Shown: in pieces, positions 38,578 through 47,748 of the stretch
Layout of the letters: each line of letters begins with the position of its first letter
Position numbering within the stretch: position 1 is the stretch's first letter
Source of the DNA: a virus
DNA: 64,000 nucleotides
IMG/VR virus record: IMGVR_UViG_3300032245_000936
Coordinates: 48,658-112,657 of that record
Direction: 5' to 3' (one strand)
The notes under the pieces: generated by a model
Seen by the model: only the letters and a program-made list of their open reading frames with translations
The model's database searches: none
What the model was told of the DNA's origin: nothing
Program-made: the position numbers and the translations under genes

Positions 38578-38587
38578 CATATTTACC
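38578..38587 (-). promoter_or_regulatory. Late-type promoter motif before gp6
   Basis: Minus-strand GGTAAATATG, the same variant as before the giant gene, 18 bases before ATG 38559. Confidence 0.5.
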
Positions 38588-38608
38588 TAGCGGCAATATA
38601 TGGTATTT

Positions 38609-39001
38609 TTAAGACATATCGCCAAATTTGCCCTTGGATACCCTTGGGTTGTCGCGGTCAAACATCATGCTGAGTGTTTGCGTTTTATTCTCAGGCAAAT
38701 AAGTTATGGTCAGAGCCACTTGAAGTCCGCGTTCAAATTCAGTTAATTCAATGCTGTCAGTGGCAATGCGTGGGTCATAGCCTACTATTGATTTAACATC
38801 ATCTAAGATAACTTTTTCAACTTCTGGAGTTAACGGTTCAAATATCAACCCCCAAATCACAGTTCCAAAATTTGGATTCATTAGCTTTTCGCCTCGACGT
38901 ATGTTGAAGTGATTGAACAAATTTTGTTTAACCAAGTCAAAGTCAGATAGCTGAAACTTTTTGTTTCTGTTGTATGTGCTGAATCCGTTGTATAGTGACA
39001 T
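38609..39001 (-). CDS. 25: Baseplate wedge protein gp25 (GPW/gp25 family)
   Basis: 130 residues from ATG 39001. LVKQNLFNHFNIRRGEKLMN followed by PNFGTVIWGLIFEPLT is the family signature of gp25-like proteins, shared by T4 gp25, P2 gpW and the TssE sheath-initiating subunit of type VI secretion. The length is typical (T4: 132). It starts sheath polymerisation from the baseplate. It lies between gp5 and gp6. A perfect TATAAATA overlaps the gp5 stop codon and ends only 5 bases before this start codon. Confidence 0.95.
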   Translation of the reverse strand: MSLYNGFSTYNRNKKFQLSDFDLVKQNLFNHFNIRRGEKLMNPNFGTVIWGLIFEPLTPEVEKVILDDVKSIVGYDPRIATDSIELTEFERGLQVALTITYLPENKTQTLSMMFDRDNPRVSKGKFGDMS

Positions 39002-39006
39002 AATGA

Positions 39007-39014
39007 TATTTATA
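39007..39014 (-). promoter_or_regulatory. Perfect late octamer TATAAATA abutting the gp25 start
   Basis: Minus-strand TATAAATA (39014-39007) contains the stop codon of gp5 and lies 5 bases before ATG 39001. With T4 spacing, transcription would begin at the A of the start codon, giving a leaderless message. Confidence 0.6.
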
Positions 39015-41268
39015 CGTTAGTTGGAGCGGCCAGTACGTCAATTGCATACTTACCCACTGCAAAATACAGTCCGCCGGTTACTCCATTGGCATCCTGTCCT
39101 GCCGCGCTTGAGCGCCAGCCCTTGGCCCCTGGTGCTTTTTCTGTACCAGTATTAGGGCCCAGTAGCTGTGCCACGCACATCATGCCTGCTATAGTACACA
39201 GGTTATCTGCTTCTTTGATTGCACCATTACTGACCATGCGCTTGTAGTTTGCATTTAACAGTTTAAAAAACGCTTTTTCTTGTATAGCTGGAGCATTAAA
39301 AAAATCTTCAAGACTCTTGATGCCATCTTCTCCGGTCCATGCACCCGCCTGTTTAACCGCAGAATTCTTGTATTGCTTGTAAAAGTCTAACTTGATATAG
39401 CCCAGGTCTGTCAATGCGGCTGCACCAAATTGGTATTTGCCCACATAATTAAGTTGATTGATTGCTTTGTAGTTAAATGCGCTTTCGCAATAGCCCATGG
39501 CCACACAAAGTGCTTTAACATGTAGCTGGCTTAGAGGCCCAATACCGCCGGGTGGGTTTGGTGTTTCTTCACGCGACATATAGCTCTTTGGTGCCAATTT
39601 GGACTTAGGCAAATTCTGTCTGTATCCACTTGCAGGACCCGGATCCAGTTTTTCTTCGCCACTGGTAACGTAACCACCACTGCCACTTTTAACTGGGTTA
39701 CCGTTGCTGTCTTTGACTACATTGCTCGGTACACAATCTGTTGGTGTTGGTCCGGTCTCAGGAGCAGGTGCATCGTTGATAGCTGTCTTACCAGTGGTTG
39801 CGCCGCCTGCGTTTGCGGCTTGTCCTGCTGTGATATCTTTTTGGCTTACGCCGCTGAATCTTGTGTACGGCTCGTGTGTTGGAGCAATGTTTACGATGCT
39901 GGCCAGTGCGTTTGGATTTATGGTCCATGTGCCGGTGCCACTGTTGTATGCTGTTTCGTCCAGAGTAAAAATTGGAATAGTATTAGGTTTGCCTACTGTA
40001 GGGCCAGCGCCGGAGTTCAAAAGAATTTTGTCCCCAGTGACGTTGAATGCGCCAGAACTGTTCCAGCTAGTTGATCCACCAGCACTTACATTAACTGCAC
40101 CACTAGCACCAAGTTCAATCTTGCCACCATACATCACTGTACGATCGTTGGTAACAGTGCTTAATATGTTGGTGTTGATATCAACTGTTTGCCCGCCAAC
40201 CATTTTTAATCCATTGGCCGCGTAGATTTTTATATCCTTGTCACTGTGCATGTTGATATCACCTTGGCTGCGTAGATTCAAACCACCAGAGGAGAAAACG
40301 TGCATCTGCCCAGATCCTGCTAGTTCTACCCAACAGCTACCTTCGCTGTTGATGATATACAATGTCTTGTTACTGTCATCCATTAAAATTTGATGGCCGT
40401 ATGCTGTGCGTAATCGTACCAGCTGACTGCCACCGTAGAAGTCGCCGTCATCCATAACAAAGCTGTGTCCGCCTTTGCGAACAGTAAACTCTACATCAGT
40501 CGGAGTAATGCTGCCATCTTCAATTTTAGATCGAATAGCATCGTCATCAGCAGGATCTTTAGACAGCGGGCGACCCGGTGTGCTGATACCAAACACTGCG
40601 CTTGGTGAATTACGCTGTGAGCTAGAACTTACTGCTCCACGTATTCTATCTTTGTCTAGACCTTGTTTGATATAACGTTTGGTTTGCCACTCATGAGGCG
40701 CACGTTTTTTAGAAAGAAAATTACCTTCAACGTTTTTACCATCTGCTTCATTGATTTCAGTCATTGGCCAGTTACTGTCGTTGGTCAATGCTTTTTTGAG
40801 TTCGGCACTTTCAATTGCATTTGAATCAAATTTAGTTTGATCGCCACCTGCCAGCCCCGGAATCATATTATGATCTAGCTTGTTTACCACACAGGCAAAC
40901 CAGTATCCACGCTGTGGATCCCCGTTTACAAAAGTAACCAGTACCATGTTTCCAATATCAGGAGGTACTGCAAAAAACCCATAGGTGTTCTGCGCTTGGC
41001 TGTATAGATTTTCTTTAGGAGGATTTTCTGATGGTTGGTAGGTCATTCCAGCAAAAGGACTAGCATAGCTCACTGTTATCCAATTGTGTGCATCGTTTTG
41101 ATCGCCGGCACCCATGTCTGGAATCCAGACCTGTAGTCTACCAGATCTGGTACTGTCAATTACATTTTTCACAATCGCTTCAAACGGGCCGGGGTTTAGG
41201 TTAACCCCAGGCATTTCCGCTTTGGTGTTGGATGGTGTGTGTCTACCTAGTCTTTTATCTACTGCCAT
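39010..41268 (-). CDS. 5: Baseplate hub/tail spike gp5-like protein with C-terminal muralytic domain
   Basis: 752 residues from ATG 41268. Residues 25-140 (FEAIVKNVIDSTRSGRLQVW, then VLVTFVNGDPQRGYWFACV) are the OB-fold of gp5/VgrG-type hubs. From about 260 to 420 short repeats (SCWVELAG, MHSDKDIKIYA, VDINTNILS) are the beta-helix spike. From about 575 a lysozyme/transglycosylase-like domain follows, with a Glu in YCESAFNYKA and VGKYQFGAAAL like the catalytic Glu and substrate cleft of such enzymes. In T4 the lysozyme lies between the OB-fold and the helix; here it follows the helix. The TATAAATA of gp25 overlaps the end. It pierces the outer membrane and opens the peptidoglycan. Confidence 0.85.
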   Translation of the reverse strand: MAVDKRLGRHTPSNTKAEMPGVNLNPGPFEAIVKNVIDSTRSGRLQVWIPDMGAGDQNDAHNWITVSYASPFAGMTYQPSENPPKENLYSQAQNTYGFFAVPPDIGNMVLVTFVNGDPQRGYWFACVVNKLDHNMIPGLAGGDQTKFDSNAIESAELKKALTNDSNWPMTEINEADGKNVEGNFLSKKRAPHEWQTKRYIKQGLDKDRIRGAVSSSSQRNSPSAVFGISTPGRPLSKDPADDDAIRSKIEDGSITPTDVEFTVRKGGHSFVMDDGDFYGGSQLVRLRTAYGHQILMDDSNKTLYIINSEGSCWVELAGSGQMHVFSSGGLNLRSQGDINMHSDKDIKIYAANGLKMVGGQTVDINTNILSTVTNDRTVMYGGKIELGASGAVNVSAGGSTSWNSSGAFNVTGDKILLNSGAGPTVGKPNTIPIFTLDETAYNSGTGTWTINPNALASIVNIAPTHEPYTRFSGVSQKDITAGQAANAGGATTGKTAINDAPAPETGPTPTDCVPSNVVKDSNGNPVKSGSGGYVTSGEEKLDPGPASGYRQNLPKSKLAPKSYMSREETPNPPGGIGPLSQLHVKALCVAMGYCESAFNYKAINQLNYVGKYQFGAAALTDLGYIKLDFYKQYKNSAVKQAGAWTGEDGIKSLEDFFNAPAIQEKAFFKLLNANYKRMVSNGAIKEADNLCTIAGMMCVAQLLGPNTGTEKAPGAKGWRSSAAGQDANGVTGGLYFAVGKYAIDVLAAPTNV

Positions 41269-41300
41269 GTTTTTCTACCTTGAAATTATATTATGCTCTT

Positions 41301-44300
41301 TTACTTCAGTGCTGCCTCGGCTGCTTTGGCGGCATCAAATTCTTTCTTAATTGCTGTGAGCTTTTGATTTTCTTCATTAAATGCTAACCTGGCGGCTTCT
41401 ACTGATCCTGTTCTTGACAATTCTGCTTTCTGAGCCTCAGTGCCGTTTTGATAAGCAGGGGATGCCGCAACTGCTTTTAGGTTAGCAATACGTTCATCAT
41501 TCTTCTGTTTAACCACTAGATATTGCGCTTCCCACTTTGCATCCAATTCTGCTACCTTAGCCGCTGCCGCCTCGCGCTGTTTTTGCTTGTCAGCTGTTGC
41601 ATCCGGCGGGGTGTCTCCACTGCTTTTAACTGGGTTTTCATTGTCCTGATTTTTAGCATCGTCAATGTCCCTATTTTCAATTTTGTTATCTCCTGCTACA
41701 TCTGCAAGTTCATCAGCGTTTGGATCCTCTTCTCCATTTGTGTCGTCTGTGTCATCACGGTTGTAGTCATTGTCAGCATCTTGATCTGTATCGTAGGTTC
41801 GTCCAAATATGCCTCGCTTCATGTCTTCAACACTGTTTCCTTGTGACAGATTACCATTAGCATCAGACACAGTTGAATCCAATGGAAACTCAAAAAACTC
41901 TTCTCCGTTTTGTCCTTGCAGTGTTGGTACCTTATCGTTACGATTGGTGTTGTTTTGTTTTTGCACGGCGGCAGGATTGTATCTTGGATCTTGCGGTTGA
42001 TCTTGCAATCGTATCATTTCTAGAGTTTGTTCAAACTTACCACCCGCAAACTGATTACTTACCGACAACACGCGGTATATACCACTAAATGCTGTGTTCA
42101 TTGTATCTTCTTTGAAATCAGCAAGTCCTGTGCTGTCATTCATGTCTACAGGAGTTCTAAATCTAACGTATGCGTGTACTTCGCCACCATCAGTGCCAAT
42201 ATTGATTCTTTCAGCGTCTAGGTATGTGTCGCTATAACGGCGCTGATTGAAACGTTTGTTTGCTGGTGTGTAATATAGGTCATCTTGTTTAATAAACTGA
42301 GGATCGCCAATTACTCTTAGTTGTACACTCAACATGTCACCTTTTGCGTCAGCATACACGCTTTCTTGCACACTGGCCACGCTCTGAGCCACGCTGTCTC
42401 TATTTTGATTGCCTGTACTGCTGGCCCCTAACTGTCCTTCAACGTTTTGAATTTGCGGTGGGTTTGGACCAACGTTTACTGTGGTGTTGTAGTTGTTTAC
42501 TTTTGTGTCTTGCTTGAGGTTGTCTTCTTGATTCTGGCTGTTTTGTGGGCCGGCGGCGGCTTGTGTTTTTCCTCGGTTGATAGTTACCTTGGTATAGAAC
42601 ATTGAATCAAAGTTAAGCTGAAAATCAATTATGTCGTGATTCTGTCCTGTGTAGATATACTGATATTCTTTATGCCACCCGGTGGGTAGGCTTTTAGCGG
42701 CATTAGGATGCACACGATTATACACTGTGTACGGGATCACGTGAAACGTTACTCTGTAGTTCCATTTGGCATTTTTAATATCATACTTTTTAAGTTGTAT
42801 GCTTGGAACAATCTTCCACCAGCTGAGATCTTTCTTTAGCTTTTCAGCATTTTGTTCTGCACCAATAGTAGGATCAACCATTTGACTACGAATATAGTCA
42901 CTGTTTTGCATCATTAAATTGATCAGCTCTGTTACCTGTGTGCCTGCGTTTACTGGCCATTTGCCCACAGTGAAGTCGGGCTGAGCAGTGGCCTTGCCTG
43001 CGTTAGAACGTATGGCGTCTCTTTGAGCATTTGCATCCTTGGGATTTTTTTCAGCAACCTGTCTACTACTTTGTACTTGAGGCTGAACAATGATTCCGCC
43101 CTTGCTATTGTTTGCTTCAAGAATTAGTTTATCAAACTCAACAAGAATCTCGTTATAATCTGTTTGGTACTTGAGATCTACCAGTGCCTTTTGCCAAGTA
43201 TTGTAAGCACTAACATAGCTCTTAACAGAGTATGCGTTGCCTTCACCTTGACCTGTGACTGCCGCACGTTTTTCGTCTGCATTTTTTTCAGAATCTGCTT
43301 TACGAACATCATCTGATTTAACGCCTTCGTTGCTCTTGGCAGCGGCATTGGCAGCTGACTCACGCTGATTCAATGTTTTAACCAGCGCACTTTCGTCTGT
43401 GTCTGGTTTAAAAAAATCTTGTAGTGTTTTGCCAGTGACTTCAAAGTTTGCAGGAGTTGTTCCAATGCTGTCTGTAAAACCTTGATGATGGTACGGAACG
43501 CCACGTACTGCATATTCAGCACCGCGACTGCTTACTTTAATTTTGCATTCTGTTAGTCGCATTGGAATATACTTGCGGTGTTCTAACAAATTAACCATAC
43601 TACCATCATCACGATAACCATAGAAATCAATCTGCAATAGATATGGTACTTGCATATAGTTGTATGCTTCAATACGCACAGCCGCTTGCATCAAGCGATC
43701 AACCAAAGTCATACCATAGGGTTCAATCAGTGTAAAACTAAAATCAATTGCGTTACTACCACGACTGCCTGCATTTAATCCCACAATCGTGTCCATCTTG
43801 AAATTGTCAATGTAAAAATCTTCTTGGAACGACTCATCGCGCTCAAACCCAGATCCTTGTGGGCCACGCTTGCCAGCACTGGCAATAATGGTATGTGATG
43901 GTCTCCACGGGTCTGCACCCTCAGGATCTGTGGCCATTCTATTATAATCTGTTTTGCTCAGCATGTGCCACGCAAGGCCGTATGTGTAACTAGCAAACTG
44001 ATGCAACACATTTGGTTGTGTAACAATCTCAGTCTTTTTTACCTGATTATCTATTACATCTGTGGTCTTGGGCGCAAACAATCCTCGTTTTTTATCTTCA
44101 ACAGAATCACCATAACTGGCTTCATTGTCGGCATCCTGTTGCGATAATGGAAAGTCTTGACTGGCATCTTGATCAACATCTGAGTTTGCTTCATTGGCTA
44201 TGCGATCAGCTTCGTCGTCATCTAGAGCGTCTTCTTCGTTTTCTAAATCATTTTCAATTGCCTGACCTTCAATTTCCTCATTGATAATGTCATTGTCAAT

Positions 44301-45521
44301 TGTTTCGCTTTGCGAACGAGCATCGCTGGCTTCTGTGTATGCAGCCTGGGCTTCTTGATCTAATGCGGCAGCTTCTTCACTGCGCTGAGTTGCAATATCA
44401 GCTGACTCTGATGCTTGGTTTCTATACTGTGCCGCTGCCGCTGGATCGCCATTAGCTTCTGCTTCGTCTGCAAGTCTGTTGTATCTTTCTGCATCTCTGC
44501 GAGCTGTGTTTTCCTCTTGGCGCTTTTCTTCAGATGCGTTTAATTTGTCTGTTGCTTCTTGATCTTTTGCATTGGCTTTTTCGTCGAGCTGATTTTTTTG
44601 TTCTTTGAGCTCGGACATTTTGACCTGAGACTCTAGTTTTCGATCTTTTAACTCGTTGGTTCTTTCCAGTGACCGGCCAGATACGTTTACATCACGTGGA
44701 GCTTTTTCAACAATAGGCTTGTCGCTTTCGACCACTTCTGCGGCGGTGGTAGTTTTGTTTTCGCCCGGTGTGGTTGTGACGATTGGATTTGCCGGTGGGC
44801 GAGTCTTAGAATACTCTTGGCCCGGTTTGTCATAGCTTACTGTGCCTTCAAGGACTTCGCGGTTAAATGCACTAGCAACTTTAGGGAATTTTAATTCTGG
44901 GTGAGCTTCTTTATAGGCCGCATACGCAGCCGCACGATTTTCTGCTTCCTTTTGATTTGCCGCTTCCTGACCTTGTTGCCATTCAGCACTGGGTTGCGGA
45001 ATAGTAATTGTTGTGCTTCCGCCACCTGTTACTGTTTCTGTGCTGGTAGACTCAACCTTGTAGTAGTCGCCGCCACCTTTCTTGACCGGAGTGATTTTAA
45101 CATCGTTCTCCGACATGAATTTTTCCATGTCCTTTTTCTGTTGTTCTTTAAGGACATTTCCATTTTCTTGGGCAACCTGTGCTGTGCTTTTCTTTTTAAG
45201 ATAGATATCTTTGCTCTGCTGAGAAAGTCTATCTAGTTGTGCTTGTTCATCTTGTGAAAAAGATGTTGAAGTTGAATTACCTGTTGCACTTTCCCTGTCA
45301 AAGCTCTGGGCCAGTGCCCGTCCATCGTCGCTGGCTTTTCTATTTTGATTTTCTAATGCTCGCTGAGAATTTTCAAATGCTCTGATGTTTTCAGGCGTGG
45401 GATTTTTTTCAGCCTCGTCAGAAAGACGTAGCTGTTCTTTTAACAGCCTGTCAGTAACGGCTTGATTTTTTTGATTCAGCTTGCGTAAAGCTTCATTCCT
45501 TGATTCAATATCGTCTGCCAT
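41301..45521 (-). CDS. Large tail/baseplate structural protein with duplicated acidic motif
   Basis: 1,406 residues from ATG 45521. Residues 1-430 are a charged, helical, Gln/Ala/Glu-rich stretch likely to form coiled coils. From about 500 a folded part begins (NVLHQFASYTYGLAWHML, then IDFSFTLIEPYGMTLVDRLM and VPYLLQIDFYGYRDDG); this segment is found in structural proteins of T4-like cyanophages. The C-terminus is again helical and charged. Two related acidic stretches flank the folded part: FPL...GDSVEDKKRGLF near 470 and FPL...GNSVEDMKRGIF near 1240. Its place between gp5 and gp53 suggests a baseplate hub or central-tail part; a link to gp27 is possible but unproven. Confidence 0.75.
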   Translation of the reverse strand: MADDIESRNEALRKLNQKNQAVTDRLLKEQLRLSDEAEKNPTPENIRAFENSQRALENQNRKASDDGRALAQSFDRESATGNSTSTSFSQDEQAQLDRLSQQSKDIYLKKKSTAQVAQENGNVLKEQQKKDMEKFMSENDVKITPVKKGGGDYYKVESTSTETVTGGGSTTITIPQPSAEWQQGQEAANQKEAENRAAAYAAYKEAHPELKFPKVASAFNREVLEGTVSYDKPGQEYSKTRPPANPIVTTTPGENKTTTAAEVVESDKPIVEKAPRDVNVSGRSLERTNELKDRKLESQVKMSELKEQKNQLDEKANAKDQEATDKLNASEEKRQEENTARRDAERYNRLADEAEANGDPAAAAQYRNQASESADIATQRSEEAAALDQEAQAAYTEASDARSQSETIDNDIINEEIEGQAIENDLENEEDALDDDEADRIANEANSDVDQDASQDFPLSQQDADNEASYGDSVEDKKRGLFAPKTTDVIDNQVKKTEIVTQPNVLHQFASYTYGLAWHMLSKTDYNRMATDPEGADPWRPSHTIIASAGKRGPQGSGFERDESFQEDFYIDNFKMDTIVGLNAGSRGSNAIDFSFTLIEPYGMTLVDRLMQAAVRIEAYNYMQVPYLLQIDFYGYRDDGSMVNLLEHRKYIPMRLTECKIKVSSRGAEYAVRGVPYHHQGFTDSIGTTPANFEVTGKTLQDFFKPDTDESALVKTLNQRESAANAAAKSNEGVKSDDVRKADSEKNADEKRAAVTGQGEGNAYSVKSYVSAYNTWQKALVDLKYQTDYNEILVEFDKLILEANNSKGGIIVQPQVQSSRQVAEKNPKDANAQRDAIRSNAGKATAQPDFTVGKWPVNAGTQVTELINLMMQNSDYIRSQMVDPTIGAEQNAEKLKKDLSWWKIVPSIQLKKYDIKNAKWNYRVTFHVIPYTVYNRVHPNAAKSLPTGWHKEYQYIYTGQNHDIIDFQLNFDSMFYTKVTINRGKTQAAAGPQNSQNQEDNLKQDTKVNNYNTTVNVGPNPPQIQNVEGQLGASSTGNQNRDSVAQSVASVQESVYADAKGDMLSVQLRVIGDPQFIKQDDLYYTPANKRFNQRRYSDTYLDAERINIGTDGGEVHAYVRFRTPVDMNDSTGLADFKEDTMNTAFSGIYRVLSVSNQFAGGKFEQTLEMIRLQDQPQDPRYNPAAVQKQNNTNRNDKVPTLQGQNGEEFFEFPLDSTVSDANGNLSQGNSVEDMKRGIFGRTYDTDQDADNDYNRDDTDDTNGEEDPNADELADVAGDNKIENRDIDDAKNQDNENPVKSSGDTPPDATADKQKQREAAAAKVAELDAKWEAQYLVVKQKNDERIANLKAVAASPAYQNGTEAQKAELSRTGSVEAARLAFNEENQKLTAIKKEFDAAKAAEAALK

Positions 45522-45524
45522 TGA

Positions 45525-45830
45525 TTACAGCCCCAAAACAGTAACAATATTATTTTTCTTAGGTATGCTGATAGTAACTCCGGGAATAAAATCTCCGAGA
45601 GGATCTTTTAGTGTGTTAGGATTACGAATCGCAAACACCCACCAAAGTGCGGCGTCGCCGTACAGGTCAAATGCCAATAGGTCTGGTCTGTGACGATATG
45701 CTTTGTCAATGGTGTACTGGACATCGTCGGGATATGCTGGTATGGATCTTTTGGCCATTACATCCAGGAAGTTTCCAAATTTGTCAGTGCCAAAGTAAGG
45801 ACTACTTTTGCTGTAGTTTGTTTCGGCCAT
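45525..45830 (-). CDS. 53: Baseplate wedge protein gp53
   Basis: 101 residues from ATG 45830. YTIDKAYRHRPDLLAFDLYG followed by DAALWWVFAIRNPN and LKDPLGDFIPGVTISIP is the conserved core of the gp53 family, which includes a LysM-like fold. T4 gp53 is nearly twice as long, so this is the short form seen in cyanophages. It overlaps the preceding gene by one base and is 3 bases from the next one. It joins wedges to the central hub. Confidence 0.9.
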   Translation of the reverse strand: MAETNYSKSSPYFGTDKFGNFLDVMAKRSIPAYPDDVQYTIDKAYRHRPDLLAFDLYGDAALWWVFAIRNPNTLKDPLGDFIPGVTISIPKKNNIVTVLGL

Positions 45831-46753
45831 TATAGGAATCCTCCATTGAGATAGTCAGCATGACCTTGATTACCGTATTCGCGGTGGTTGAACTTTGTGG
45901 CCTTGGTCCTACTCACAATTGGTTGTAGAGTCACGCTAACTGTACTGGAACTAGGCACTCTTCCAAACCTACCTAGGTCAATGTAGTCTACTTCTGCAGG
46001 CATGGTGTGTTGAAAACTAGTGATCACACAAGTCACGTGCGGAAAGTAGTAGTCACCGTAGCCGTCAAGATAAACCAGGGTTGGCGGTTGCCCTGCATTT
46101 GGGTCATCACCAAAGAACATTTTGGTACATGCACGGAAAAAATAGATAGAGGCCAATACGTACATTCCCTCGTCGAGATTCTGTGCAGTGAATTCTCCAC
46201 TGATGTTAATAGCAGAAACATCACTGCCTTCATAAAAATAATTCTTGTAGTTGCTGTGTACCAACGCCTGCTCACTGTAGCGAGCATTGTGTGTAACACT
46301 GATTGTTGGAGTGTATGGAAAAATTACTCCATCTGTGCCATCTGAAGAGTTCAATGGGCGCAGTAACCAATCTGCATTTTCTACCATGGTGCTGTCTTGA
46401 TACAATATTTGACTTTGTGACGGCAAACTAACACGCACACGCCAGTCAAATGCTGGTGACACAAGTCCGCGAACCTGTGCGGATTGATTTAATCCAATCA
46501 CAGTCGGTTCACTGTTTTTTGACTTTGGACTATTAGCACCACCGCTAAATAATCCTGCAATCTTCATACGAGTTTTGCTTGGGTCTAGTAAGTCCAACCC
46601 TTTGTCAATGAAGGATCCTGCTTTGCCTTTAAACTCGTCCCAGGTCATGCTGGGCTTTGCTGGTGCTGCCGGTCCGTCGTTACTGCCCGTGGTAACAGGG
46701 GTACCAAACCTGTCGGTTACTGGGTTGCCCCATCTATCAGTTAAGTTGCCCAT
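45830..46753 (-). CDS. Tail/baseplate structural protein upstream of gp53
   Basis: 307 residues from ATG 46753, the first gene of the leftward tail operon. The first 90 residues are low-complexity (TDRWGNPVTDRFGTPV is a short internal repeat). From about 95 a folded domain follows (VFPYTPTI-like segment with VTHNARYSE, then ISGEFTAQNLDEGMYVLASI and FFRACTKMFFGDD). This domain occurs in cyanophage tail genes next to gp53; a role as tail-tube cap or tube initiator (gp48/gp54-like) is possible, but I cannot prove it from sequence alone. It is driven by a late-type motif shared with the divergent sigma gene region. Confidence 0.75.
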   Translation of the reverse strand: MGNLTDRWGNPVTDRFGTPVTTGSNDGPAAPAKPSMTWDEFKGKAGSFIDKGLDLLDPSKTRMKIAGLFSGGANSPKSKNSEPTVIGLNQSAQVRGLVSPAFDWRVRVSLPSQSQILYQDSTMVENADWLLRPLNSSDGTDGVIFPYTPTISVTHNARYSEQALVHSNYKNYFYEGSDVSAINISGEFTAQNLDEGMYVLASIYFFRACTKMFFGDDPNAGQPPTLVYLDGYGDYYFPHVTCVITSFQHTMPAEVDYIDLGRFGRVPSSSTVSVTLQPIVSRTKATKFNHREYGNQGHADYLNGGFL

Positions 46754-46768
46754 AATTTAAGAATCCTC

Positions 46769-46797
46769 TTGCTTATTGTATATTTATTTGTTACAAT
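46769..46797 (+). promoter_or_regulatory. Sigma-70-type promoter of the late sigma factor gene
   Basis: TTGCTT (46769-46774), 17 bases, TACAAT (46792-46797). The start would be near 46804, followed by the ribosome site AAAGGA and ATG 46823. Confidence 0.65.
46781..46788 (-). promoter_or_regulatory. Late-type motif for the leftward tail operon
   Basis: Minus-strand AATAAATA lies 27 bases before ATG 46753 and inside the spacer of the rightward sigma-70 promoter, so early rightward and late leftward transcription would compete for the same DNA. Confidence 0.5.
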
Positions 46798-46822
46798 AAG
46801 TGGGTGTTTTAAAGGAAAAAGG

Positions 46823-47698
46823 ATGCGCCACAATTATTTAAATAACAAAGATATACTTAAAGAGATTCACAAGAGCAAAACTACCTACTGCTGGTTTGCT
46901 ACACCAGCCGACTCAGATTACGATATTATTTTATCTGTGGGCGAGAAAGGTAAGATTGCTAAAAAAGACGTTATGCAAGGGCGCCGCAATCGCGCTGAAC
47001 GTCTAGCTAAACTAGCACACGAAGCTGCCACAGCGGACGGTACCAAGCGTAAACTAGACGAATTTGAAGTCAAGCTCAAAGACGTTAAAGAAACAGATGT
47101 TGTGTTTCGTATCATGACCTGGACACATGTGCCAATTGATGAATCCAAAACCAAGAAACAATTGGCATTGGAAGAAGAAGCATCAGTTGATACGGAATAC
47201 GATGAAGGGGTTGAACCAGTAAAAGCGCCAACCAAATACATGAAGGTTAATTTTCCCCCATTCCAACATTGGAAACTCAATGAAGAAGGCGAATACTACA
47301 CCGTGGGTATCAGCCATTGGAAGGGTGATCCAGAATCCGGAAACTTCTCCAGAGACCATGGTAACATGACCAAGAAACTGGCGCTGATGTTCATGAAGCT
47401 GTGTGAACGCTATGCTACCCGTTCAAACTGGCGTGGTTATACCTACAATGACGAAATGCGCTCACAGGCATTACTACAACTAGCACAGATTGGATTGCAA
47501 TTTGACGAAAGCAAGAGTCAAAATCCATTTGCCTATTACACTGCCGCTATTACTAACAGTTTCACCCGTGTTCTTAATATTGAGAAACGTAATCAAAACT
47601 TACGAGACGATATTCTTGAAATGAACGGATTGAACCCAAGTTACACAAGACAGGGCATGAGTAGTGGCGCACCATCATCAGGTACTTACGAAGAATAG
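46823..47698 (+). CDS. 55: gp55-like sigma factor for late transcription
   Basis: 291 residues from ATG 46823; AAAGGA lies at good spacing and the frame upstream overlaps the promoter, so the earlier possible start at 46769 is rejected. The C-terminal 100 residues carry the signature: WRGYTYNDEMRSQALLQLAQ followed by QNPFAYYTAAITNSFTRVLN and a basic tail, the region 2-like part of gp55 that melts late promoters. T4 gp55 has 185 residues, so this protein bears a long N-terminal extension with acidic and lysine-rich stretches. It is expected to direct host RNA polymerase to TATAAATA promoters, which are common in this window before tail and head genes. Confidence 0.88.
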   Translation: MRHNYLNNKDILKEIHKSKTTYCWFATPADSDYDIILSVGEKGKIAKKDVMQGRRNRAERLAKLAHEAATADGTKRKLDEFEVKLKDVKETDVVFRIMTWTHVPIDESKTKKQLALEEEASVDTEYDEGVEPVKAPTKYMKVNFPPFQHWKLNEEGEYYTVGISHWKGDPESGNFSRDHGNMTKKLALMFMKLCERYATRSNWRGYTYNDEMRSQALLQLAQIGLQFDESKSQNPFAYYTAAITNSFTRVLNIEKRNQNLRDDILEMNGLNPSYTRQGMSSGAPSSGTYEE

Positions 47699-47711
47699 AT
47701 TGTCAAAACAC

Positions 47712-47740
47712 TTGCATTTGTCATTGACTTTGTCTATACT
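47712..47740 (+). promoter_or_regulatory. Sigma-70-type promoter before gp47
   Basis: TTGCAT (47712-47717), 17 bases, TATACT (47735-47740). The expected start, near 47747, is only about 2 bases before ATG 47749, and no ribosome site fits between, so the message may be leaderless or the gene may be read mainly from the sigma-gene transcript. Confidence 0.55.
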
Positions 47741-47748
47741 TGCAAGTT

